In this document: positions 24,864 to 33,453 of the stretch, piece after piece | Position numbering within the stretch: position 1 is the first letter of the stretch | How the letters are laid out: each line of letters begins with the position of its first letter | Assembly (NCBI GenBank): GCA_937927945.1 | Contig: CALEYW010000090.1 | Span: 1 to 64,000 of the forward strand | Origin: an uncultured candidate division WPS-2 bacterium | GTDB lineage: Bacteria > Vulcanimicrobiota > Vulcanimicrobiia > Vulcanimicrobiales > Vulcanimicrobiaceae | Direction: 5' to 3' | DNA: 64,000 bases | Translations under genes and position numbers: made by a program | The notes under the pieces: model-generated | Databases searched by the model: none | What the model was told of the DNA's origin: nothing | Seen by the model: the letters and a program-made list of their open reading frames with translations, nothing else

Positions 24864-26978
24864 ATGAACAGACAGAACCTGCTGCGCGCGTTCGGCGCGC
24901 TCGGCGCCGCCGCTTCGCTTCCGGGCGTCGCACCGTCATACGCACGCGATGGAATCGTTCCGCTTCCTCCCGTCGCGAACGGAGAGCGGCTGGTCGACTT
25001 CGTCATCGATTCAGCACCGCTGGCAGTCGACGGTCGCACCGGCAGCGCGATCGCGATCAACGGCAGCGTTCCGGCTCCGCTCTTGCGGGCGCGAGAAGGC
25101 GAGACCGCGGTCATTCGCGTGATCAACCGCCTCAAAGAGACCACCTCGATCCACTGGCACGGACTGCTCATTCCGAACGCGATGGACGGCGTGCCCGGCG
25201 TGACGTTCGGCGGAATCGCGCCCGGTTCGACGTTCACCTACCGGCTCCCGATTCGGCAGAACGGGACGTACTGGTTCCACAGTCACTCCGGACTGCAGGA
25301 GCAGGTCGGCGTCTACGGGCCGATCATTCTCGATCCGGCGGGCCGTGACCGCGTTGCGTACGATCGCGAGCACGTGCTGATGCTCTCGGATTGGACCTTC
25401 GACAATCCGATGACGCTTATCGCGAAGCTGCGCAAAAGTGCCGGTTACTTCAATTTCCAAAAGCTGACAGCTGCCGACTATATGAAGATGGCGCGCGCTG
25501 AAGGACGCGATCCTTCCTTGATCGACTGGTCCGAATGGGCGCGCATGCGCATGGATCCGACCGATCTTTCGGACGTCTCGGCGTACACGTACAGCTACCT
25601 GATGAACGGCCTGACTCCTCAGGCGAACTGGACACCGTTGTTCAAGCCGGGCGAGAAAGTGCGCCTGCGCGTGATCGGCGGCGCCGCTATGACGACATTC
25701 GACGTGCGCATCCCGGGCTTGCAGATGACGGTCGTGCAGGCGGACGGCCAAGATATTCAGCCCGTAACGGTTGATGAGTTTCGCGTCGCGCCGGGCGAGA
25801 CGTACGACGTCGTCGTGCAGCCGACCGAGAATCGCGCCTACACGATTTTCGCCGAAACGATGGACCGCAGCGGATACGCGCGCGGGACGCTTGCCCCGCG
25901 AGCCGGAATGACGGCCGCGATTCCGCCGCGCCGGCCGCGCCCGCTGCTGAGCATGGCCGATATGGGGATGGACATGAGCGGCATGTCGGGGATGAACACG
26001 TCCGGCGGTTCGATGTCCGGAATGGACATGAGCCCGAAGACGGCGAGCCCCGCGCCCGGCGCGTCGGCGATGCCTGGCATGAACATGAACGGCGGCAGCA
26101 TGCCCGGGATGGACATGAGTACCCCCAAGCCGTCGCCGCGTCCGCGTGCGCACGCCATCTCGCGCGGCTCGTTCCTGAAACCGTCACCCAGGCCGAGTGC
26201 CAAGCCTCACGCTGCGTCAAATACGATGTCGGGGATGGCCGGTATGTCCGGAATGGCGGGCATGAATATGAGCAGTCCGAAGCCGTCACCGAAACCGAGT
26301 GCGCCGAGTTCGGGCGGCATGTCGGGAATGTCGATGCCGGGAATGGATATGCATCCGAAGAGTGCTGCGACGCCGGCTCCTTCGAACAGTCCGGGCGGCG
26401 GCATGTCAGGCATGCAGATGGCGCCCTCGAGCGGCGCGTATCTGCCCGGAAGCCCGCCCGTGGCGCACGGTCCGGACACCCACGGCGTCGAGAACACGAT
26501 GGTGCCAATGCAGGAGACCAACCGTCTGGGCGATCCGGGACCTGGGCTCGAGAACGCGGGGCATCGGGTGCTGGTTTATACCGACTTGAAGAGCCTCGAA
26601 CCTCAGAAAGATCGCCGGGATCCCGTAAAGACGCTCGAGTTGCACCTCACGGGCAACATGGAGCGCTACATGTGGTCCTTCGACGGCAAGAAGTACTCCG
26701 AAGCCGGCGCGTTCCAATTCCGTAAGGGCGAACGCGTGCGCATCATCATGGTGAACGACACGATGATGGAGCATCCGATCCATCTGCACGGCATGTACAT
26801 GGAAGTCGAAAACGGCGCCGGCGGCAATCAGCCGTACAAGCACACCATTCGCGTGAAGCCTGCGGAGCGTCTGTCCGTCGCGATCACGCCGGAAGAGCTC
26901 GGCGACTGGGCGTTGCACTGTCATCTGCTGATGCACATGGAGCTCGGGATGATGCGCGTCGTGCGGGTCGTCGCGTGA
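24864..26978 (+). CDS. CopA/PcoA-type multicopper oxidase with long Met-rich insert
   Basis: This periplasmic copper-resistance oxidase has about 704 aa. A signal peptide (QNLLRAFGALGAAASLPGVAPSYA, no twin Arg) precedes domain 1 with 'IHWHGLLIP' and 'WFHSHSG', and the C-terminal domain with 'HPIHLHGMYME' and 'HCHLLMHMELGMMRV'. Between 25946 and 26430 lies a disordered insert of about 160 residues rich in MSGM/MPGM and PKPSPRP repeats, much longer than in typical CopA and a likely Cu(I) store. The ATG at 24864 is preferred; a GTG at 24831 would add 11 polar residues. It overlaps copB (GTGA) and presumably oxidises Cu(I). Confidence 0.92.
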   Translation: MNRQNLLRAFGALGAAASLPGVAPSYARDGIVPLPPVANGERLVDFVIDSAPLAVDGRTGSAIAINGSVPAPLLRAREGETAVIRVINRLKETTSIHWHGLLIPNAMDGVPGVTFGGIAPGSTFTYRLPIRQNGTYWFHSHSGLQEQVGVYGPIILDPAGRDRVAYDREHVLMLSDWTFDNPMTLIAKLRKSAGYFNFQKLTAADYMKMARAEGRDPSLIDWSEWARMRMDPTDLSDVSAYTYSYLMNGLTPQANWTPLFKPGEKVRLRVIGGAAMTTFDVRIPGLQMTVVQADGQDIQPVTVDEFRVAPGETYDVVVQPTENRAYTIFAETMDRSGYARGTLAPRAGMTAAIPPRRPRPLLSMADMGMDMSGMSGMNTSGGSMSGMDMSPKTASPAPGASAMPGMNMNGGSMPGMDMSTPKPSPRPRAHAISRGSFLKPSPRPSAKPHAASNTMSGMAGMSGMAGMNMSSPKPSPKPSAPSSGGMSGMSMPGMDMHPKSAATPAPSNSPGGGMSGMQMAPSSGAYLPGSPPVAHGPDTHGVENTMVPMQETNRLGDPGPGLENAGHRVLVYTDLKSLEPQKDRRDPVKTLELHLTGNMERYMWSFDGKKYSEAGAFQFRKGERVRIIMVNDTMMEHPIHLHGMYMEVENGAGGNQPYKHTIRVKPAERLSVAITPEELGDWALHCHLLMHMELGMMRVVRVVA

Positions 26979-27946
26979 GGATGGTCCGTTCCTTCGCTGC
27001 CGTGGCCCTCGCGGCAGCGATCGCTCCCGCGGCTGCCGGTGCACAGCCGATGCCGATGCCGATGCCCAGCGCCACGACCGTTACGACGACCGCACCGCCG
27101 AGACCGGCGCCCACCACGACGCCGATGCCTGCGATGCCGGGCATGCCGATGCCGGCCCAAACGTCGCCGGCCCCGGCGGGATCGACAATGCCGTCCGGAA
27201 TGCCGATGCCACAAGCGAGCGGTGCGGTACCCAGTACGCGGCCCGTTCCGGTGGTTCCATATCCACAGCGTCCGGGTTGGCCGAGCCCGGTGGAAGATAA
27301 TCCGCGGTTTTCGTACCTGCTTTTGGACCAGCTCGAATATCGCACCAGCAGCAGGGGCGGCGCGAGCGGCGAGCGTTTTGATGTAATGGGCTGGACCGGC
27401 GGGGACATAAAGCGCCTGTGGCTCAAGACTGAAGGCTTCGCGCCGCCAGGTTCGCCTGTCGGCCGCGAGGGCGAGGTGTCGCTGCTGTACGGTCGCCTGA
27501 TCAAGCCGTTCTTCGACTTCCAGGCCGGGGTGCGCTACGTACCGGGACTCGGCACGAAGCCGCCCCGCACGTACGCCGTCATCGGTCTGCAAGGCCTCGC
27601 ACCGTACAACTTCGACATCGAACCATCGCTTTTTATCAGCCAGTCCGGCCGGTTGTCGGCTCGTTTCACCGGCTCGTACGACGTGCCGTTGACGCAACGG
27701 CTTTTTTTGCAGCCGCGCCTCGAGACAAATCTTGCGGTGCAGCAGGACCCGGCCGTGGGCATTGGTTCCGGCCTGAACGACATCGACTTTGGACTCCGTC
27801 TTCGCTACGAGATCCGCCGCGAGTTCGCGCCGTACATTGGCGTCGACTGGCTGCAGAAATTCGGGCAGACGCACGCTTTCGCGCTCCGCGAGGACCCCGA
27901 CCGTGCGCAATACCCGATCGTCGCCGGCCTGCGCATCTGGTTCTGA
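26975..27946 (+). CDS. copB: Outer-membrane copper resistance protein CopB/PcoB
   Basis: This 323-aa exported protein has a signal peptide, a Pro/Met-rich linker ('MPMPMPS', 'MPAMPGMPMPAQ'), then the CopB barrel: 'FSYLLLDQLEYR', 'VMGWTGGDIKRLWLKTEG', 'LLYGRLIKPFFDFQAGVRY' and a terminal aromatic residue (IWF). CopB sits in the outer membrane, which implies a diderm cell. The GTG at 26975 overlaps the oxidase stop; an ATG follows two codons later. It is the last gene of the BlaI-controlled copper operon. Confidence 0.93.
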   Translation: MRMVRSFAAVALAAAIAPAAAGAQPMPMPMPSATTVTTTAPPRPAPTTTPMPAMPGMPMPAQTSPAPAGSTMPSGMPMPQASGAVPSTRPVPVVPYPQRPGWPSPVEDNPRFSYLLLDQLEYRTSSRGGASGERFDVMGWTGGDIKRLWLKTEGFAPPGSPVGREGEVSLLYGRLIKPFFDFQAGVRYVPGLGTKPPRTYAVIGLQGLAPYNFDIEPSLFISQSGRLSARFTGSYDVPLTQRLFLQPRLETNLAVQQDPAVGIGSGLNDIDFGLRLRYEIRREFAPYIGVDWLQKFGQTHAFALREDPDRAQYPIVAGLRIWF

Positions 27947-27964
27947 CGGTCCCGTCGTAACTCG

Positions 27965-27977
27965 CTACAAGGTGTAG
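27965..27977. promoter_or_regulatory. Short palindrome with CopY/BlaI-like arms
   Basis: CTACA-AGG-TGTAG is a perfect 13-bp palindrome overlapping a GTAGTAC half-site. It lies 115 bases before a broken secreted-protein gene, just after copB. The arms recall both the CopY box (TACAnnTGTA, here with three central bases) and the BlaI half-site at 24056. It may be a further weak target of the local BlaI protein. Confidence 0.35.
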
Positions 27978-28093
27978 TACTCGCTGTTCCGGAGGAGTAA
28001 GGGACCACGTGCCGTCAGCAACAAGGCCGCGAGGCGCGTGCGTCATTTTTTTCGTCCAGGCTCTGGGCCTCGCCGGCTCACCGGGGGTATCTC

Positions 28094-28452
28094 ATGAACA
28101 GAACGCTTGGTCTCTTGATCTCAGCGATCATCCTTGTATCCGCTCGGCACGGCCCGCGTCGGGCGTTCGCGAGAATGGTGCTGCCGACGTCGTGAGAACC
28201 CTCGAACGCAGCGCCGACGCGTTCGAACGTCGTGACCTCCAAGCAGCAGGGCAGGTGTGGTCGAACACCCCATCGTTGACCGTTTTTCAAAGCGGCGCAA
28301 TCAGCGGTAGCGAAATCGGAGGGCGGACGTTCTCCGGCACCGGAATCGGTACGGCCGTACTCGAGCACCAAACGGGGAACTGGTGCATCGTCCATTGGCA
28401 TACGACCAGCGCGCCTCGGCCTCGCACTCCCGCTCCGACCGCGACGCCATAA
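28094..28452 (+). pseudogene. Exported SnoaL/NTF2-like protein, frameshifted
   Basis: A signal peptide (MNRTLGLLISAIILVSARHG) runs in frame 2 and soon stops. The mature domain lies in frame 1: 'ADVVRTLERSADAFERRDLQAA', 'VFQSG', and a final 'NWCIVHWHTTSA', the edges of a SnoaL-like fold. A one-base shift near 28170-28185 ('AFAREN') would join them. The central part of the fold is also short, suggesting a deletion. It is probably a decayed periplasmic protein of the copper locus. Confidence 0.55.
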
Positions 28453-28495
28453 CTGCTTTTGGTAATGCGGCGGTATTAGCCGTTGGTGAGAGACA

Positions 28496-28510
28496 GTTGC
28501 AATCCGCAAC
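28496..28510. promoter_or_regulatory. Palindrome upstream of the MarR gene
   Basis: GTTGC-AATCC-GCAAC is a perfect inverted repeat directly before a TATAGT -10-like hexamer (28514-28519). Position and symmetry fit an autoregulatory MarR operator. Confidence 0.5.
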
Positions 28511-28535
28511 CATATAGTTGTATGCTCGAACCATC

Positions 28536-28994
28536 GTGGCGACAGCGAAGGACTCGGCGGCCGTCGAGAGCACCAAATCTGCCTTTCAAGAGCAGATGGT
28601 GCAGCTCGTGCGGTCCCTCGCGCTGCACAAGCCCGACGAGACCCCATGCGGCCAGGCGGTCTCGATCGGAGAAGCGCACGCGCTGCTGGAAATCGCCCGC
28701 GAGCCGGGCATAACGCAGAATGGTTTGGCGGCGCGCCTCCGGCTCGAGAAAAGTACGGTCTCCAGAATCGCCGCCATGCTCGAACGGCGCGGGTGGCTTC
28801 GCCGTCTGCGAGATGAGCACGATGCTCGCTTCATCCGGCTGCAGCTAACGCGGCGCGGCATCAACGCAAACACCAATATCGCTGTATCGCGGCGCGCGAA
28901 GTTCGACCGCATTTTTGGCGCCCTCCCGGCCGACCGTCGCGCCGCCGTCGTTGAAGCACTCTCGCTCCTTCTGGAGGTCACCCGTGAGAACTAG
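28536..28994 (+). CDS. MarR-family transcriptional regulator
   Basis: This winged-helix regulator of about 152 aa has 'SIGEAHALLEIAREPGITQNGLAARLRLEKSTVSRIAAMLERRGWLRR' (shown as a region) followed by 'RDEHDARFIRLQLTRRG', the classic MarR core. The GTG at 28536 is preferred over the TTG at 28518 because the latter overlaps the probable -10 box. It overlaps the next gene by 11 bases, so both are co-transcribed and the palindrome upstream probably controls them. The ligand is unknown. Confidence 0.87.
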   Translation: MATAKDSAAVESTKSAFQEQMVQLVRSLALHKPDETPCGQAVSIGEAHALLEIAREPGITQNGLAARLRLEKSTVSRIAAMLERRGWLRRLRDEHDARFIRLQLTRRGINANTNIAVSRRAKFDRIFGALPADRRAAVVEALSLLLEVTREN

Positions 28995-29469
28995 ATCGGT
29001 AACGGCAGCTCTAGCTGCGTCAATGGTCGTCGCGCTGGGTGCGTCCGCGCACGCTGCCGATTCAACGCGTCAAGTCAAAGTCGAACAGAACAGCGAGCGC
29101 GTCATGCCCTTCAGCATGGAAGCGACCATGCACACGTTCGTGCCCACGCCGAGCGGCGGCGTCCAGACGGTAATGGTTCACAACGGAGACGCAAAGCAGG
29201 TTGTTCTCGTGCGCTTGCATCTGCGCAAGGAGGCGGCGGCGTTCGCGCATGGTGACTTCACGGATCCAGCGTCCATTCACGGCGGCAGGATGCCGGGATT
29301 GCAGGCGATGCACACGGGCGCAAAGCGCATCAGCGTCCGTTACTCTGAGGTGCAGAACGGCGCCGCCATCACCTACGCTACGAACGAGCCCGCGCTCGTG
29401 TCCGCAATCCACGCGTGGTTCAACGCGCAAGTGAGTGACCATGGCGCGCACGCAACGATGAAGATGTAG
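28984..29469 (+). CDS. Conserved secreted protein, coupled to MarR
   Basis: This 161-aa protein has a signal peptide (SVTAALAASMVVALGASAHA). The mature part reads 'VMPFSMEATMHTFVPTPSGGVQTVMV', 'LHLRKEAAAFAHGDFTDPASIHG', 'MPGLQAMH', 'YATNEPALVSAIHAWFNAQVSDHG'. I recall similar secreted proteins near metal-resistance genes in other bacteria, without a known function. Conserved His and Asp residues (AHGDFTDP, IHG, SDHGAHA) could bind metal. Translation begins at a GTG inside the end of the MarR gene. Confidence 0.7.
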   Translation: MRTRSVTAALAASMVVALGASAHAADSTRQVKVEQNSERVMPFSMEATMHTFVPTPSGGVQTVMVHNGDAKQVVLVRLHLRKEAAAFAHGDFTDPASIHGGRMPGLQAMHTGAKRISVRYSEVQNGAAITYATNEPALVSAIHAWFNAQVSDHGAHATMKM

Positions 29470-29491
29470 TGCCGGACGAGCCGCACAGGAA

Positions 29492-30094
29492 TCAGCGCGG
29501 GGACTGCAACCCGGCCAGAGTGACCGTGACGAGGCGGCGGACTGCGGCCTTGGACGGCAGACTGCTCGCTGCTGTGAGGGCGTGGAGGCAGTAGCTCGCG
29601 AGCTCGTTAGGCGGCACATCATCGCGGAGGTCGCCGGCGGCCGCGGTCTCGGTCAGCAGGTCTCGGATCATGTCGCTCAGTTGCTGCTGCGCTCGGGCGA
29701 CGACGTGCTCGCCTCGATGCAGGAGTGCCGCCAGTTCAGAGCCGTGGTGCGCGTGGGAAATATCGTGGGATATGAGCGCATAGGCCTCGAGCACAGCTTC
29801 GAGCCGGTCGGCCGGGTCGCCAGCTTGGTCCCGAACTTGGGCGAGATGTTCGAGATGGCGGGTGACCTGACGGTCGTGCCACGCGATCAAGATCGCTTCG
29901 ACGTCCGCGAAATACTTGTACAGCGTCGCCCGCCCGATACCAGTTTCCTCGGCGATCTGCGACATCGTCACCGAGAGCAGCCCGTGCTCGGCCACCAGCG
30001 CCGCAGCGGCGTCCAGCGTCGCGTCGCGCACCGCGTGGCGGTGCGCCTCGATCGTCTCGTTCCACAGCTTCGGCACCACCGCAGTATACATCAT
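29492..30094 (-). CDS. TetR-family repressor
   Basis: This 200-aa regulator has an N-terminal helix-turn-helix 'LVAEHGLLSVTMSQIAEETGIGRATLYKYFADVEAI', followed by a helical ligand domain. The start is ATG at 30094 or 30091; the open frame upstream to 30319 lies in intergenic DNA. ATCATG and CATGAT form an inverted repeat at 30090-30116 over the start, possibly its operator. It is divergent from a two-gene membrane-protein unit, its likely target. Confidence 0.85.
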   Translation of the reverse strand: MMYTAVVPKLWNETIEAHRHAVRDATLDAAAALVAEHGLLSVTMSQIAEETGIGRATLYKYFADVEAILIAWHDRQVTRHLEHLAQVRDQAGDPADRLEAVLEAYALISHDISHAHHGSELAALLHRGEHVVARAQQQLSDMIRDLLTETAAAGDLRDDVPPNELASYCLHALTAASSLPSKAAVRRLVTVTLAGLQSPR

Positions 30095-30193
30095 GACATC
30101 ATCGAGACACCATGATTTACTTCGATACACGCTGTATGCTAAAGTTTTGGCGTCATGAAAGCCCGACAACCGATCACGCGACAGAGGTAACGT

Positions 30194-30328
30194 ATGCCTG
30201 ACTTGCCCTCCTATCCCGGCACACCGCGCTGGGCGTACGTTTTTGGGACCATCGCCGTCATCGTCCTGGCCCTTCTCTTTGTCATCCGGCACCTCACCGC
30301 AGGTAGTCTCGCGGGCCACATGCAGTGA
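30194..30328 (+). CDS. 44-aa single-helix membrane protein
   Basis: ATG at 30194 follows a GAGG ribosome-binding site. The protein reads MPDLPSYPGTPRWAYVFGTI..., with one transmembrane helix and a His-containing tail (GHMQ). Similar 45-60 aa proteins opening with 'YPGTPRWV' occur beside the type of membrane protein that follows here. The stop overlaps the next start (GTGA). The function is unknown. Confidence 0.7.
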   Translation: MPDLPSYPGTPRWAYVFGTIAVIVLALLFVIRHLTAGSLAGHMQ

Positions 30329-30855
30329 AGATCATGACACCCGGCCTGCGCAAGCTCGCGCTCACCGCACATGTCGTTTCCTCGGTCGGCTGGCTCGGCG
30401 CGGTCGCCGGCTTTCTGGCTCTCGCCATCGTCGGTCTGACCAGCCGGGATGCTCAGATGGTGCGCGCCGCGTATCTTGGGATGGACTTGACCGGCTCGTT
30501 CGTCATCGTACCGTTATGCCTCGCTTCGCTGCTAAGCGGCGTGGTCCAGTCACTGGGAACCACGTGGGGCTTGTTCCGGCACTATTGGGTCGTGGCGAAA
30601 CTCGTGATGACCATCCCTGCCACCCTCCTGTTGCTGCTGCACATGCAGCCAATTGGCCGCATTGCACGCGTAGCCGCAGAAACGACGTTATCGAGTGCCG
30701 ATCTGCGCGGGCCGAGGATCGAAGTCGTGGTTCAGGCCGGTGCCGCCCTGCTGGTGTTGCTCGCGGCAACGGCGCTGTCGGTGTACAAGCCGCGGGGCAT
30801 GACTCGGGACGGGTGGCGTGAGCGCTATGAGCAAGATCCGGTATCGCAATCGTAG
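30325..30855 (+). CDS. Four-helix membrane protein, DUF2269-like
   Basis: This 176-aa integral membrane protein has four predicted helices and opens with 'LRKLALTAHVVSSVGWLGAVAGFLALAI', a histidine-containing first helix seen in DUF2269-like and related proteins. It also has 'GVVQSLGTTWGLFRHYWVVAKL'. The GTG at 30325 overlaps the preceding 44-aa gene; an ATG three codons on is an alternative. Divergent from the TetR gene and probably controlled by it. The function is unknown; the His pattern hints at haem or metal. Confidence 0.65.
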   Translation: MKIMTPGLRKLALTAHVVSSVGWLGAVAGFLALAIVGLTSRDAQMVRAAYLGMDLTGSFVIVPLCLASLLSGVVQSLGTTWGLFRHYWVVAKLVMTIPATLLLLLHMQPIGRIARVAAETTLSSADLRGPRIEVVVQAGAALLVLLAATALSVYKPRGMTRDGWRERYEQDPVSQS

Positions 30856-30953
30856 ATGCAGCGCCTCGTGCTCGGCCTCAACCGGCGGAACGGACGAAGC
30901 CCAGGTGTGGCACGGGTGGCTGGGCGAATGCCATCGCGTTTCCCAGGAGGATC

Positions 30954-32855
30954 ATGATGCTCTTGACCTCGCGCGCATTCATCGCGGCTTGCGCCGCCGT
31001 GTCGATGCTCTTCACGGCGCTGCCCGTTCCGGGCGCGGCCGGCGACCCGGCGCCGATGTCTGCTGCGCAGCGCCTGGCGCTCGTCCAGCGCTCGGTGAAA
31101 TACGTCTTCGTGATCTATCAGGAAAACCGGTCGTTCGATTCCTACTTCGGGACGTTTCCGAACGCCGAAGGCCTCTACTCGCGCGTACCTGCGCGGCTCC
31201 CCGGTTTCGAGCAGCAGCTGATCGACACCGACGGCACGATGACGACCGTCAAGCCGTTCCGCATCGGCCCGGCGCAATTCGCCGCGGACACCGACGACAT
31301 CGACCATTCGCACTCGAGCATGGTGCAAAAAATTCACATTGTCGACGGCGTTCCACAGATGGACGCGTTCGCCGTGACGGAGGAACGCAAGTATTCGCCG
31401 ACCGGCCACCCTTCGCTGCAGGCCAAGCAGATGGGCGAACTCACGATGGCGCACGAAGATTGCGACACCATTCCGATCCTGTGGAACTACGCCAACCGGT
31501 TCGTGCTGTTCGACCACGTCTTCGAAGAGATCACGGGCCCGTCCACTCCGGGTAATCTCTCCATCATTGCGGCTCAAACGGGCATCACGCAGATGCTCCT
31601 GCACCCCGACGCCAAGGTGGCCGGCAACGGCGACCACGGAGCCGGCGTTCCCGTCGTAAACGACGCGGCCCCGTTCTGGGGATCTCAATCGGACACGACG
31701 CCGGCGACGGACAAGATGCCGGTGAACGCGGTTACACAATCGAGATACGAAATCCAGCGCAACCTCACGTTTGCGAGTCTACCGTTGACGCTGGAAGGCC
31801 GGAACATCGGGAACGTGACACGGGCAGACCGCGACCCGCAAAACGACCTTCCCGACGTGCTCGCGGACGTAGCCGACATCGCAAAGACCGCAGCGCGCGC
31901 CTCGATCCCATGGGGCTGGTACGAGGAAGGCTACGACCGCGAACCGACAGACGACAACCAGGGCCCGACCGACGCTGCCGGCCGCCACGCGTCGTACATC
32001 ACCCATCACAATGGTCCCGCGTACTTCGGGTACGTCTCGAACAACCCGCAGATGCGTTCGCACCTGCACGGGCTCGACGACTTCAAGACCGCGATCGACA
32101 CGCGTGCGTTACCGCCCGAGGGCGGACTGTACTACATCAAGGGCGGCTACAAGAATTTGCGCGGGCTCAAGCCGGGGAATCCGAATCCTAAGGTGCAGGC
32201 GGCGTTTGTCGGAGACGACGACCACCCGGGATACTCCGATGCTCAAATCAGCGAGGCGATGGTCGCCGACACGATCAATCGGATTGCGCGGAGTCCATAC
32301 TGGTCACAAAGCGCGATCATTCTCACCTGGGACGATTCGGAAGGCGACTACGATCACGTGCCGCCGAAGGTTCGCCAGACCGTTCCCGGCGAGGATGATC
32401 TGAGCGACGGGCCGCGCGTGCCTCTCCTCGTGATCTCTCCCTTCGCCAAAGAGCACGCCGTCGAAAGCGCGCCCGGAGACCAGGCGTCCGTGGTCCGCTT
32501 CGTGGACGAACTGTTCAGCCTCAAACCTCTCGGACTGCTGCCGGACGAACTGCGCGCAAACGACGTCGGGCAGCGACTGCTCGGCGGCAGTGGGTTCTGG
32601 GGTCCGCTGGACGGGCCGCAGAGCGCGGTCACGGACCTCTTGGATGCCTTCGACGACGCACGCCTTCAAGGCACGCGTCCGCCCATGACCATCGACAAAG
32701 TGGTCGTTCCGGATGCGATTCTCGGCACGTTGCCGCAGCAAAGCGGTTACGGATGCAAGGCGATCGGCGTGGTCCCGACCGACGTCCAACTCGGGATACC
32801 GAATCTGATCCCGACCGACTTCAATCCGCGGCCACGAACGAACCCTTCCTCGTAG
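30954..32855 (+). CDS. Secreted phosphoesterase, phospholipase C family
   Basis: This 633-aa exported protein (signal peptide ending near PGAAG) belongs to the phospholipase C/acid phosphatase phosphoesterase family of the alkaline phosphatase superfamily. Signatures: 'FVIYQENRSFDSYFGTFP' (metal-binding Glu-Asn), 'FVLFDHVFEEITGPSTPGNLS', and 'AIILTWDDSEGDYDHVPP'. It would release phosphate or cleave phospholipid head groups outside the membrane. The ribosome-binding site (AGGAGG) lies five bases before the first ATG. It stands alone, followed by 226 bases in which nothing recognisable was seen. Confidence 0.88.
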   Translation: MMLLTSRAFIAACAAVSMLFTALPVPGAAGDPAPMSAAQRLALVQRSVKYVFVIYQENRSFDSYFGTFPNAEGLYSRVPARLPGFEQQLIDTDGTMTTVKPFRIGPAQFAADTDDIDHSHSSMVQKIHIVDGVPQMDAFAVTEERKYSPTGHPSLQAKQMGELTMAHEDCDTIPILWNYANRFVLFDHVFEEITGPSTPGNLSIIAAQTGITQMLLHPDAKVAGNGDHGAGVPVVNDAAPFWGSQSDTTPATDKMPVNAVTQSRYEIQRNLTFASLPLTLEGRNIGNVTRADRDPQNDLPDVLADVADIAKTAARASIPWGWYEEGYDREPTDDNQGPTDAAGRHASYITHHNGPAYFGYVSNNPQMRSHLHGLDDFKTAIDTRALPPEGGLYYIKGGYKNLRGLKPGNPNPKVQAAFVGDDDHPGYSDAQISEAMVADTINRIARSPYWSQSAIILTWDDSEGDYDHVPPKVRQTVPGEDDLSDGPRVPLLVISPFAKEHAVESAPGDQASVVRFVDELFSLKPLGLLPDELRANDVGQRLLGGSGFWGPLDGPQSAVTDLLDAFDDARLQGTRPPMTIDKVVVPDAILGTLPQQSGYGCKAIGVVPTDVQLGIPNLIPTDFNPRPRTNPSS

Positions 32856-33081
32856 ACCGCAGGCGCAGGATACTCGGGCCAAGAGCGCCACATGCGGCTG
32901 GTCGGCGCGTTCGCGATCGGCGCCGCTTCCGCGCCTATCGTCCTGCACGGCTGACTGGCTGCCGGGCGGCAGGCAGCTGTACGATATGACGTTCTCGCGG
33001 GTGCTCTTCGCGTAGCCGGTTCATTGATTCCCAACGGGCCAATAGGGCGACGCAAGACCAATCAAGAAATTCCAAACGGCC

Positions 33082-33453
33082 ATGTGGAGGCGGCTACCCG
33101 CTCGGCGGGCGTTGCTGTTTCTGGCCGCGGCAGTGCTGTCAGCGGTCGTCAGCGATTGGGCTATCGAGACAGCTGCGTATCTTGGACTCTGGGGCCCGGC
33201 GTTCGCGGCGCACGATCAGCGTAGTGTCGTTGCGACCGCGACCGCCGGGCTGGTTCTCGCCCTCGCGGCGATCGTGGTTTCGTTGCTCGAACGGTGTTGT
33301 CGGCGCAAGGGTGTCGTGGTGACGGAGACGTCGGCCGACCAGCAGCTGGTTACGGTCATTCAGGCACATGGCCGTGAGGTCACGGGCTTCGTGAACGAAG
33401 GGATGGGCGCGATGATGCGGGACATGATCAGCGGGGGCATGATGCACCGCTGA
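33082..33453 (+). CDS. Small membrane protein with Met-rich C-terminus
   Basis: This 123-aa protein has two hydrophobic helices (about 10-30 and 48-68), a 'LERCCRRKG' junction and a cytoplasmic-type tail ending 'MGAMMRDMISGGMMHR'. I do not recognise the family. Its TGA overlaps the first possible ATG of the response regulator (33453), so it seems to head the two-component operon. The Cys pair and Met/His tail suggest metal contact. Confidence 0.6.
   Translation: MWRRLPARRALLFLAAAVLSAVVSDWAIETAAYLGLWGPAFAAHDQRSVVATATAGLVLALAAIVVSLLERCCRRKGVVVTETSADQQLVTVIQAHGREVTGFVNEGMGAMMRDMISGGMMHR

Noticed and set aside
32892..33224. Frame with one TGA ('LHG' - TGA - 'LAAGRQ') as a coding gene
   Set aside because: No recognisable domain on either side and no Cys expected at that site.
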